A stretch of 64,000 nt of DNA from Micromonospora sp. NBC_01813 (lineage in GTDB: Bacteria > Actinomycetota > Actinomycetes > Mycobacteriales > Micromonosporaceae): the NCBI RefSeq assembly GCF_035917335.1, contig NZ_CP109067.1:7253001-7317000 (forward strand). Reading direction: 5' to 3'. The position numbers and the translations under genes were made by a program. Shown here piece by piece: positions 27,708 to 35,924 of the stretch (the stretch's first letter is position 1; each line of letters opens with the position of its first letter). The notes under the pieces were generated by a model. It had not been told where the DNA came from and did not search any database. It was given only the letters and a program-made list of their open reading frames with translations.

Positions 27708-28004
27708 CTACTTGCGCAGCGCCTTGGCCAGCTCCTCGTCGGCCTCCTGGAAGGTGTCGGCGGCGGTGGTGAGGTACTTCCCCATCCCCTCCAGCCCTTC
27801 GGTCATCTTGGTCGCACCCTCGTTGAACTCGGTGTACGACTCGTCGAACTGCTTGCTGGAGGAGTCGGTAACGTACCCGCCGTCGACCAGGTTGTTGACC
27901 ATGCTGCGCAGCTCCACGAGCTTGCTCATGATCTTTTCCTTGCCGCGGGTGAGCCGGTTGGCCGCGTCCCGCATCTCCTGATACGTGACGTTGACGTTCG
28001 CCAT
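27708..28004 (-). CDS. WXG100/ESAT-6-like protein
   Basis: A 98-residue all-helical protein: helix NVTYQEMRDAANRLTRGKEKI, a turn NNLVDGGYV where WXG usually stands, then FDESYTEFNEGATKMTEGLEG. Size and helix-turn-helix layout are those of WXG100 proteins, secreted by type VII systems as dimers; the Trp of WXG is replaced (DGG). The ATG at 28004 follows AAGGGATC. No ESX core genes are visible in the window. Confidence 0.8.
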   Translation of the reverse strand: MANVNVTYQEMRDAANRLTRGKEKIMSKLVELRSMVNNLVDGGYVTDSSSKQFDESYTEFNEGATKMTEGLEGMGKYLTTAADTFQEADEELAKALRK

Positions 28005-28883
28005 GTCGGATCCCTTCTGCCAGTCGCCGGTGGCCCATCTGGGTTCCGCCGGTGGCAACTAGGACACGGCCTAGCTGCCGGTGCCCTCGGGGGCGGTGAT
28101 GTCCTCCACTGCCCGGATGCGGGGGATCCCGACGTCGACGTGCTCGACACCGGACCGCCCCGCCCGATCTGCCGTTCCCGTACGTCAACCAGGTCTGGCT
28201 GATCTCACCAGATGATGTTGAAACGGCTGTATGAGTGGCGATGACTATCCGTGATCGCCTAGCTGCATGTCGTCGCAGTTCGCGGCGAGGAGTGCTCAGA
28301 CGCTCAGGATCACGTCCATCCGGCTATGCCGGCCGCCGGGCGTGGAGGGGAAGACCAGGAATGTCGACCTTGGTAGGAGTTGCGTTGGCGGCGTTGGCTG
28401 GACTTGACGTTGGCTTCTTTACATCCCGGTTGAAGCAGCGGTGGCGTCCGCCATGATGGGCAGCCTCGGGTGGATCCGGTCGGGTGTGCCGCGTACCGCC
28501 GCGATCTGGTCGGTGCGGAGCTGGCGGTTGTCGGCGGTAGGCCATGTGGCGCGGCGGGGGATCGGGGCGGCGTTGCTGGCGGCGCATCATGCCAGGTCGG
28601 ATCGGATCGGGATGCCGGCGGTGGCGGAGGCGAGCAGCGTCCGGTGCGGTGACCCGGTCGATCAACCACCGATGGCAGCAAGCCCTACGGGCCGGCTGAA
28701 CCGGTCTGCCTGATTCCTGCGTGTGCCAGATGCCGCCAGGTGCCCGCTTTGCACCGCATGGACAGCACTGCACAGACCGCAGCGCGAGCCCGTGACCTCG
28801 ATGTGTAGCGGGAACGCAATAGATCACTAACCGCGCCGCAACACCGGGGGCCACTTGATCGAAACAAGGTCTACCTACTGTCG
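28005..28883. other. Gene-poor region with decayed fragments
   Basis: About 880 bases without an intact gene. On the minus strand near 28,080-28,210 a broken frame reads VEHVDVGIPRIRAVEDITAPEG and, in another frame, DVRERQIGRGGPV; this may be the end of a lost gene upstream of the WXG100 gene. A GNAT-like fragment lies at 28,528-28,644. The last 100 bases hold the promoter and operator of the ABC operon. Confidence 0.4.
28528..28644 (+). pseudogene. GNAT acetyltransferase fragment
   Basis: A short stretch reads GHVARRGIGAALLAAHHA then RIGMPAVAEASS, close to the acetyl-CoA loop and following helix of GNAT proteins (R-G-x-G-x-x-LL and LEASS). Neither the first half nor the C-terminal strand of the fold can be found, so it is at best a remnant. 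Confidence 0.3.
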
Positions 28884-28900
28884 TCTCTAGTCTATAGAGA
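28884..28900. promoter_or_regulatory. Palindromic operator before the ABC operon
   Basis: TCTCTA and TAGAGA arms around a GTCTA spacer, with the inner palindrome TCTATAGA, ten bases before the ABC ATPase ATG. Its core resembles the TCTGTAGA centre of the palindrome before the GntR gene. Confidence 0.5.
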
Positions 28901-28910
28901 AGGGAGTGAG

Positions 28911-30116
28911 ATGACCGTGACGCAGAGCGCGCCTCTCGCCGAGGTGGCAGAACCTGTCAACGAGGTGTCGGTGCCCAGTGCCCCCGAATTCGCGCCGATG
29001 GTGTCGATCGTCGATCTCCACAAGCACTACCGCACCACCGACGGCGAGGTGCACGCCGTGCGGGGGGTCAGCCTCGACATCGCCAAGGGTGAGTTCGTCA
29101 CCTTGCTCGGCCCCAGTGGCTGCGGCAAGACGACGATCCTGCGCTCGGTAGCCGGGCTGGAGACCCCCACATCCGGCGACATCTCCATCGGTGGGCGGGT
29201 CGTCTACTCATCCGACCGTCGAATCCGGCTGACACCCGCGCAGCGCCAGATCGGCATGGTGTTCCAGTCGTACGCGATCTGGCCGCACATGTCGGTCTTC
29301 GACAACGTTGCCTACCCCCTTCGGCGCCGCAAGCTGCCGAAGGCCGAAATCATTGCCCGGACCACCGAGGTACTGGAGATGCTGGGGCTCGCGCACGCGG
29401 CGCAGCGCTCGGCCACCAAGCTCAGCGGAGGACAGCAGCAGCGCGTGGCGGTCGCCCGCGCGCTGGTGTCGCGTTCCGAACTCATTCTCTTCGACGAACC
29501 ACTGTCGAACCTCGACGCGAAGCTGCGCAAAGAGGTCCGCCAGGAGATCCGCGACCTGCAGCAGCGACTCGGGATCACCGTCCTCTACGTCACCCACGAC
29601 CAAGAGGAGGCGATGGCGGTCTCGGACCGGATCCTGGTCCTCGAGGGCGGCGAGATCAAGGACCAGGGTACGCCGGCCCGGGTGTACTCGCGGCCCGCCG
29701 ACGTGTTCGCGGCGAACTTCGTCGGCGAGAGCGAAACGCTCGACGGCACCGTCGTCGAGGCCGACGACGACCACTGGCTGGTGCAGACCGACATCGGGCG
29801 GCTCCAGGTGGCGCGGCGACCGCACGACACCGTGCGGGTCTCCGAAGCCGTCGTGCTGACCGTACGCCCGGAGCACCTGCAACTGAGGGAACCGGTGCCG
29901 GACACCGCGACCCTGACCATCGCCGGATCGGTGCGGTCGACGTCGTTCCTCGGCCCGTTCGCCGAACTGATCGTCGAACTCGAATCGGGCCACCTGGTCA
30001 CGGCCCGGGTGAGCGGCAGCGCGGGTGCCGCCCCCGGCGCCCCGGTCCAGGTGCGGATCGAGCCGCACCACGTCGTGCTGCACCCGGTCCGCCCACAGCC
30101 GACCGAAGCCGCGTAG
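28911..30116 (+). CDS. ABC transporter ATPase (FbpC/PotA type)
   Basis: A 401-residue importer ATPase. Walker A is LLGPSGCGKTT (about 64-74), the Q-loop MVFQSYAIWPHMSV, signature LSGGQQQRVAVARAL, Walker B ELILFDEPLSNLDAKL and the switch VTHDQEEAM. A TOBE-type regulatory domain fills about 290-395. First gene of a block with the substrate-binding protein and the fused permease, between which two isochorismatase-fold genes are inserted, so the transporter is likely dedicated to the substrate of those enzymes. ATG follows GAAGGGAGTGAG. Confidence 0.95.
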   Translation: MTVTQSAPLAEVAEPVNEVSVPSAPEFAPMVSIVDLHKHYRTTDGEVHAVRGVSLDIAKGEFVTLLGPSGCGKTTILRSVAGLETPTSGDISIGGRVVYSSDRRIRLTPAQRQIGMVFQSYAIWPHMSVFDNVAYPLRRRKLPKAEIIARTTEVLEMLGLAHAAQRSATKLSGGQQQRVAVARALVSRSELILFDEPLSNLDAKLRKEVRQEIRDLQQRLGITVLYVTHDQEEAMAVSDRILVLEGGEIKDQGTPARVYSRPADVFAANFVGESETLDGTVVEADDDHWLVQTDIGRLQVARRPHDTVRVSEAVVLTVRPEHLQLREPVPDTATLTIAGSVRSTSFLGPFAELIVELESGHLVTARVSGSAGAAPGAPVQVRIEPHHVVLHPVRPQPTEAA

Positions 30117-30201
30117 CGGCAGGCGCGACGCCGCGCCGCGGTGCCAGCGCGGCGCGGCCGCGTAGCGACAAAGACGCAAGCAACCAGAGGAGAGCAGACG
30201 C

Positions 30202-30963
30202 ATGTCCTACAACCAGGTGCACCCGAAGAGCCACGCCGTCGAGGTCGTCGACCGCAGCGAGACGCTCGCCAGGATGAACGACGCCTTGGAGATCGACTTC
30301 ACGAAGACCGCCGTCGTGCAGATCGACATGCACGTCCGGCAGATCGACAAGGACTGGTCCTCGTTCCCGCAGAACGTGGCCGACCGGATCCTGCCGAACG
30401 CGGCCGCGTTCCTGGACGCCGGCCGCGAGCTCGGGCTACCGGTAATCCACGTGATGGTCTACCAGCGCCTGGTCGAGCGGGGTATGCAGCCGCGTACCGC
30501 GATCATCCAGAGCACCGGTCGGCCCGGCACACCGTACGGCTCGCCGCCCAAGCCCGGCTACCACCCGGACGCCCCCGAAGGCTACTTCGAGTGGGACGTC
30601 ATGCCGGTCCTCGGGCCGAAGAAGGGCGACTACATCATCAACACCAAGCGGCAGATGACCAGCAGCTTCCTGTCGACGGACGTGGAGCACCTGATCCGTT
30701 GCCTGGGCGTCGACACCTTCTTCGTCGTCGGCATCAACACCAACAACTGCGTCTCCAACTTCTCCTTCGACGCCTACAACCGGATGTGGACGCCGATCAT
30801 CGTGACCGACGCGGTGGGCTCCACCCACGGTAAGGACCTGCACGAGTTCGCGCTGCAGAACTACCCCCGCACGATCGGCTTCGCGATGTCCGCGGCCGAA
30901 TCCGTCGAGCGGCTCACCGCCGCCAAGGCCGCAGCTGGTGTCCCTGCCATGGCGAGCATCTGA
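30202..30963 (+). CDS. Isochorismatase-fold cysteine hydrolase (intact triad)
   Basis: A 253-residue member of the isochorismatase/nicotinamidase-like superfamily. The triad is complete: Asp42 in VVQIDMHV, Lys149 in IINTKRQMTSSF, Cys183 in INTNNCVSNFSFDA. Members hydrolyse amides, carbamoyl groups or biuret-like bonds. GGAGAGCAGACGC precedes the ATG. It is followed 68 bases later by a paralogue lacking the nucleophile, and both sit inside an importer operon, so the pair probably processes the imported compound. Confidence 0.9.
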   Translation: MSYNQVHPKSHAVEVVDRSETLARMNDALEIDFTKTAVVQIDMHVRQIDKDWSSFPQNVADRILPNAAAFLDAGRELGLPVIHVMVYQRLVERGMQPRTAIIQSTGRPGTPYGSPPKPGYHPDAPEGYFEWDVMPVLGPKKGDYIINTKRQMTSSFLSTDVEHLIRCLGVDTFFVVGINTNNCVSNFSFDAYNRMWTPIIVTDAVGSTHGKDLHEFALQNYPRTIGFAMSAAESVERLTAAKAAAGVPAMASI

Positions 30964-31031
30964 CCTTCCGCCCAGCTGACCGACCCATCCATGCCAGCTG
31001 ACCGCTTGACACTTCGAAGGGACCGCCCAAC

Positions 31032-31754
31032 ATGCTTACCGGACCCACCATCGACGTCTACGATCGCGCAGAGTTCCTCCAGGTCATCAACGACGCCGTT
31101 CCGATCATCCCGGCCAGGTCCGCGGTGGTCACGGTCGAGATGACCCGGCGGCGGCTCACCCCGACCGCGCCGTTCCCGCCCGGCGTACGCGACGAGTTGC
31201 TCGCCAACACCGAAAAGCTCCTCACCCTGGCCCGCGAGACCGGCACAGCGGTCATCCATGTCCTGTCCGCGCTGCGGCCGGTCGAGGCGCAGGCCAGCGC
31301 CAACACCCGGGTCAACCGGGCGTGGGCCGCGATCGGCGAGTCGCCGAGCCCGTACGGCCCGGTGCCCGACGAGTCGGTCGACGTGCAGGACGGCACGTTC
31401 GAACCGGACTTCGCGGTCTCGGTCGCCGACAGCGACTACATCATCAAGACCAAGAAGTCGTTGAGCGCCTTCTACCAGACCGACCTGGAGTGGCTCACCA
31501 AGGCGCTCGGCGTCGACACGCTGATTCTCGCCGGCGCGAACACCAACGCGGACATCCAGTCCACGGCCTACGACGCGAGCTGCAAGGCGTACAAGGTGAT
31601 CACGGTCAGCGACTGTGTCGCGACCTGGTTCGGTGAGGACCTGCAGGAACTTGGCCTCCAGCAGCTGGGCCGCTGCCAGGGCTGGGCTTTCCCGCTGGCG
31701 CAACTCGCGACCAAGCTCGCGTCCGCTCCCGCCCCGACGGAGGTGCCGGCATGA
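31032..31754 (+). CDS. Isochorismatase-fold protein without catalytic Cys (pseudoenzyme)
   Basis: A 240-residue paralogue of the previous protein. Aligning the shared blocks, the catalytic Asp is replaced by Glu36 (VTVEMTRR), the Lys is kept (Lys141, IIKTKKSLSAF), but the Cys position is Asp174 (ANTNADIQSTAYDA). It therefore should not act as a cysteine hydrolase. It could form hetero-oligomers with the active paralogue or bind the substrate. Its stop overlaps the lipoprotein ATG by four bases. Confidence 0.85.
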   Translation: MLTGPTIDVYDRAEFLQVINDAVPIIPARSAVVTVEMTRRRLTPTAPFPPGVRDELLANTEKLLTLARETGTAVIHVLSALRPVEAQASANTRVNRAWAAIGESPSPYGPVPDESVDVQDGTFEPDFAVSVADSDYIIKTKKSLSAFYQTDLEWLTKALGVDTLILAGANTNADIQSTAYDASCKAYKVITVSDCVATWFGEDLQELGLQQLGRCQGWAFPLAQLATKLASAPAPTEVPA

Positions 31755-32866
31755 GACGGACCACCAGCACGCTGCGGATCGTCGCTCCGCTGACCGCGCT
31801 GTCCCTGGTGCTGGCGGCGTGTGGCGGCGACGACGCCGATGCCGCGGCGACGGCACTGCCCGAGGAGCTCGCGGTGGCCTCGACCGTCGACATGACCGAC
31901 GAGGAGTACGCCGAGTACCTGACGAAGCTGGCGGAGGCGTCGGAGGCCGAGGGTGGGGTCCTCAAGTACTACTTCAGCGCCCCCGCCGCCGCCGCGGAGA
32001 ACCAGATCAACGCCTTCATCGAGAAGTACCCGTGGGTGGAGTTGGAGTACACCTCCGGCGGCACGCTCGAGCTCATCGAGCGCATCATCACCGAGAACGC
32101 GGCCGGCCGGCCTAGCGCGGACGTCATCCAGGGCGGCCCCCTGGAGGACAACACCCTGTGCCGCGACGAGGGTCTCTGCCTGGCGTACAACCCGCGAGGG
32201 GAGGGCGGCCTGCCGGCGGACCGCGCCTATCCGGACTGCGTCTGCTCGGTGGCGGACTTCTTCACCTTCCACATCGTCTACAACAACGACAAGGTCACCG
32301 AGGCAGAGGCACCCAAGACCTACGAAGACCTCACCGACCCGAAGTGGAAGGGCCGGTTCGGCATCAACATCGACCAGCTCGACTGGTTCGCCGGGATGCT
32401 GGCGGAGCGGGGCGAGGAGCCCGGCCTGGCGCTCATGGAGGCGATCGCCGCCAACGAGCCCGTGGTCTACTCGGGCGCCGACGGACTGGAGAAACTCGCG
32501 GCGGGCGAGTTCGACGTCGCACTTCCGCAGACCGCGACGCGGACGATCCGGGACATGATCGCCGACGGGGCGCCGATCGACATCGTCACCACGCCGGTGA
32601 CCATCGCCCAGCCGGACATGTACTTCCCGCTGGCGAACGCGCCACATCCGGCCACCACCCGGCTGTACATGGAGTGGCTGATGAGCGACGACTGGCAGGA
32701 CAAGGTCGGCGAGCTCGTGGTGAAGATTCCGATCAAGCCGGGGTCGCCGATCCCCTCGTCGGCAGAGGGCATCCTGGAGAGCGAACTGTTCTTCGAGACC
32801 ACCGACAACTTCGGTGACTACGACACCCGGGTGGAGCAGCATCAGTCGATCTTTGTGACGGGCTGA
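31751..32866 (+). CDS. Extracellular solute-binding lipoprotein (FbpA/PotD class)
   Basis: A 371-residue binding protein. The signal peptide ends in a lipobox LVLAACGG (Cys about 22), so the mature protein is lipid-anchored outside the membrane. The body has the periplasmic-binding features YTSGGTLELIERI, ADVIQGG and FFTFHIVYNNDKV of the iron/spermidine-type family. It overlaps the previous gene (ATGA) and ends six bases before the permease gene. It presents the ligand to the permease and is the specificity subunit of the ABC system. Confidence 0.92.
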   Translation: MRRTTSTLRIVAPLTALSLVLAACGGDDADAAATALPEELAVASTVDMTDEEYAEYLTKLAEASEAEGGVLKYYFSAPAAAAENQINAFIEKYPWVELEYTSGGTLELIERIITENAAGRPSADVIQGGPLEDNTLCRDEGLCLAYNPRGEGGLPADRAYPDCVCSVADFFTFHIVYNNDKVTEAEAPKTYEDLTDPKWKGRFGINIDQLDWFAGMLAERGEEPGLALMEAIAANEPVVYSGADGLEKLAAGEFDVALPQTATRTIRDMIADGAPIDIVTTPVTIAQPDMYFPLANAPHPATTRLYMEWLMSDDWQDKVGELVVKIPIKPGSPIPSSAEGILESELFFETTDNFGDYDTRVEQHQSIFVTG

Positions 32867-32871
32867 TCGAC

Positions 32872-34641
32872 ATGACCACCCTCGTGGAAGGCCGGGCCCC
32901 GTTCACGACCGGCCGGACCACCCGCTTCTCCGCTCTGCGGGGGGCGCTGTCCCTCCGCAGAGCGGTCTACGGACTGGTCCTGGTCATCCTGCTGGCCCAG
33001 GTCGCGCTGCCGATCGCCATCCTGCTGTTCACGAGCTTCAAGGATGCCCGACCCACCGATGCCGACTTCTTCTCCCTCAGTTTCACCCTGGAGAACTTCC
33101 GCGACGCGTTCAGCTCCGGCCGGCTGCTGAGCGTCACCTGGACGACGGTGCAGTTCGCGGTCGGTTCCACGCTCGTCGCCCTGGTGCTGGGTACGTTCCT
33201 GGCCTGGATCGTCGCCCGGACGAACGTGCCGTTGCGCAACCTCGTGGGGGTGCTCACGATCGTCCAGATGGCGGTGCCGGGGATCCTGGTCCCCATCGCC
33301 TGGACATTCCTGGCCAGCCCGAACATCGGGGCGATCAACGTGGCCTGGCGCAACATCACCGGCACCGAGGGCACCCTGTTCAACGTCTATTCGATGCAGG
33401 GCCTGATCCTCGTCAACGGGCTGACGATGGTGCCGATGGTCTACCTCTTCGTGGTCACCGTCTTCTCCTCGATGAACTCCTCGCTCGAGGAGGCCGCCGA
33501 GGTGTCGGGGTCCTCGAAGCTGCGGGCGGTGCGTGACATCTCGCTCCCGCTGGCGGCGCCCGGCATCGCCGCCGTCGCGATCATGGCGCTGATGCGGGCC
33601 TGGGAGGCGTTCGAGATCCCCTGGTTCCTGGGGGTCAACGAGCGGATCTTCACCTACGCCTCGGAGATCTACCTGCGGACCAGCACGCCGCCGAGCAACG
33701 TCGGTCTCGTCTCCACCTACGCGGTCTTCATGCTGGTCGGAGCCGTGCTGATGATCTGGTGGTACGACCGCTTCAACCAGGCAGGGGAGCGGTACGCCGT
33801 GATCAGCGGCAAGAACTTCTCATCCGTACGGATGGATCTGGGCCGGTGGCGGGTGCCGGTGGCCATCCTCGCGTTCGCCGTTCTGACGGTGGTGATCCTG
33901 CTTCCGCTGCTGATGCTGCTGTGGATGTCGCTCAACCCGTTCTTCCGCCAGTTCAGCTGGGAAGCGGTCACCTCGCTGTCGGTGGAGTCCTACGTGTCCG
34001 CAGTGCAGGCGCCGAACATCCTGCAGGGGTTCGCCAACAGCCTCCTGGTCGGAGTGCTCGCGAGTGTCGGCGTCCTCACGCTGTCGACCCTGGCCGCGTG
34101 GTACTCGGCCCGCCGGGTCGCTGGCGGTCGGCTGCTCTACCTGCTGACGGCGGTGCCGATGGCCCTGCCGAACGTGATCGTCGGGGTCAGCTTCCTGTGG
34201 ATCTTCCTCATCCTGCCGCTGCCGATCTACTCGACACACACGGCGCTGGTGATCGCGTACATCACCCTGATCATCGCGGTGGTGTCGCGGCTGGTCAGCG
34301 CCCGCATGCTGCAGATCAGCTCCGAGTTGGAGGAGGCCGCGCAGGTGGCGGGGGCCAGCTTCCTCCGGGCGATCTGGACGATCGTCGTCCCCCTGCTGTC
34401 CCCGGCCCTGCTCGCGGGTGCCCTGATCACGATGGTGATGAGCTTCCGCGAACTGCAGACCACGCTCTACCTCGCCGGTCCGCAGACCCGTACCGCCGCG
34501 GTCGTGATGTTCGACATGGCCGGCGACGGACAGTTCTCCACCGTGGCCGCGTTCGGCATCGTCACGTTCGCCGTACTGCTCGTGGGGCTGGTCGGCTACA
34601 ACCGCCTCAACGCCCGGATGGGACTCGAGGGCGGCCTCTAG
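32872..34641 (+). CDS. Fused double-domain ABC permease (FbpB type)
   Basis: A 589-residue membrane protein made of two permease domains. Each has the EAA loop that docks the ATPase: EEAAEVSGSSKLRAVRDIS (about 205) and EEAAQVAGASFLRAIWTIV (about 485). Twelve or so hydrophobic segments are evident. A fused permease is typical of Fe3+/2-aminoethylphosphonate/thiamine-like importers and means one gene provides the whole channel. It is six bases after the lipoprotein gene. Confidence 0.93.
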   Translation: MTTLVEGRAPFTTGRTTRFSALRGALSLRRAVYGLVLVILLAQVALPIAILLFTSFKDARPTDADFFSLSFTLENFRDAFSSGRLLSVTWTTVQFAVGSTLVALVLGTFLAWIVARTNVPLRNLVGVLTIVQMAVPGILVPIAWTFLASPNIGAINVAWRNITGTEGTLFNVYSMQGLILVNGLTMVPMVYLFVVTVFSSMNSSLEEAAEVSGSSKLRAVRDISLPLAAPGIAAVAIMALMRAWEAFEIPWFLGVNERIFTYASEIYLRTSTPPSNVGLVSTYAVFMLVGAVLMIWWYDRFNQAGERYAVISGKNFSSVRMDLGRWRVPVAILAFAVLTVVILLPLLMLLWMSLNPFFRQFSWEAVTSLSVESYVSAVQAPNILQGFANSLLVGVLASVGVLTLSTLAAWYSARRVAGGRLLYLLTAVPMALPNVIVGVSFLWIFLILPLPIYSTHTALVIAYITLIIAVVSRLVSARMLQISSELEEAAQVAGASFLRAIWTIVVPLLSPALLAGALITMVMSFRELQTTLYLAGPQTRTAAVVMFDMAGDGQFSTVAAFGIVTFAVLLVGLVGYNRLNARMGLEGGL

Positions 34642-34729
34642 GCCGCCCTCGGGCCCCGGGCCCTGCCACTGCTCGACGCACCACACCTCTTGCCGATGCA
34701 CACTCACCCCTCGATAGGTAAGGATCGCG

Positions 34730-35920
34730 ATGACCACCACCGTTCAGGAGTCGCTCACCGACCGCGACTACCCCACGTTCTCCGCCGCGGAGTTCGCTCG
34801 GCGTGACGCCGAGATCCTGGCCCGGATGGACGCCCTCGACCTGCAACTCGTCGTCGTCTGCGGCCGTGGCGGCCGCGACCCGAACGTGCTGTACCTCAGC
34901 GACTGGTGGTCGACCCGGGAGGCCTGGGTGCTCTACCCGCGCCACGGCGAACCGACGATGCTGATCCAGCTCTCCAACCACCTGCCGCTGGCCCGGCGGA
35001 TGTCGCGGTTTCCCGACGTCCGCTTCGGCGGCTCGGCCCCGACGGGCTCGGTGGACACCGTCCCCACCCTCATCGACTGCCTGCGGGAACGCGGCATCTC
35101 GACCGGCCGGGTGGGGTTGGCCGGGACGATCACCTGGCGAGAGCACGCCCGCCTCAGCGCGGCCTTCCCCGCAGTGCAGTGGGTGGAGTTCGGTGGACAG
35201 CTCGTCGACCAGCGCCAGGTCAAGAGCGCCGAGGAGCTGGACCGGCTGGCCGTGTCGGCCCGGATGTGCGACGCCTCGGCGATGGCGCTCGCCGAGCAGG
35301 CCCGGCCGGGGATGACCGAGCACGAACTGGCCAGGATCGTGGAGGACAGCTACCTGGCCGACGGCGGGATCAACGGCATCCACTTCATGGTCGCCACCCA
35401 GATGTCGGACCCGCGTGGCGGCATCCCGTGCCAGCACCACTCCGACCGCCGACTCCAGGCCGGCGACGCTCTGGTGGTCGAGCTCAGCACGAACTACGCC
35501 GGATACTCCGCCCAGGTCCTGCGCAGCTACACGATCGGTGCAGACCCGACACCGCTGTACGCCCGGATGCACGACGCCGCGCTCGAAGTCTTCGACGCGG
35601 TCTGTTCGGCGATCAGACCCGGGTCCACGGTGTCCGACATCCTCGACGCGGCGGAGGTTGCCCAGCGGCTGGGTTTCACGATCTACGACGACCTGGTGCA
35701 CGGCTGCGCACAACTGCCGGCGATCGTCCGGACCCGCCAAACCTACCGTGGCGAGCCCGAGGGCTTCGAGTACCAGGAGGGGATGTGCCTGGTGGTGCAG
35801 CCGAACGTGGTGACCCCCGACGGACTGGCCGGCGTCCAGTACGGCGAGATGTTCCGGGTCACCGCGTCCGGTCTGGCGCCGTTGCACTCGGTGCCGCGCG
35901 AGTTCTTCCGGTGCGGCTGA
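34730..35920 (+). CDS. M24-fold protein (creatinase/Xaa-Pro peptidase family) lacking metal ligands
   Basis: 396 residues with the two-domain M24B layout: a creatinase N-terminal-like domain (about 15-160) and a pita-bread domain (about 165-396). The five metal ligands of the peptidases (D, D, H, E, E) read Glu251, Gln262, His324, Gln357 and Glu373, so only two are kept. This excludes a normal dinuclear aminopeptidase and recalls creatinase, which uses the same fold without metal. It may hydrolyse a guanidino or amide compound delivered by the ABC system. ATG 34730 follows GGTAAGGATCGCG; it ends four bases before the next gene. Confidence 0.85.
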   Translation: MTTTVQESLTDRDYPTFSAAEFARRDAEILARMDALDLQLVVVCGRGGRDPNVLYLSDWWSTREAWVLYPRHGEPTMLIQLSNHLPLARRMSRFPDVRFGGSAPTGSVDTVPTLIDCLRERGISTGRVGLAGTITWREHARLSAAFPAVQWVEFGGQLVDQRQVKSAEELDRLAVSARMCDASAMALAEQARPGMTEHELARIVEDSYLADGGINGIHFMVATQMSDPRGGIPCQHHSDRRLQAGDALVVELSTNYAGYSAQVLRSYTIGADPTPLYARMHDAALEVFDAVCSAIRPGSTVSDILDAAEVAQRLGFTIYDDLVHGCAQLPAIVRTRQTYRGEPEGFEYQEGMCLVVQPNVVTPDGLAGVQYGEMFRVTASGLAPLHSVPREFFRCG

Positions 35921-35924
35921 CCGC

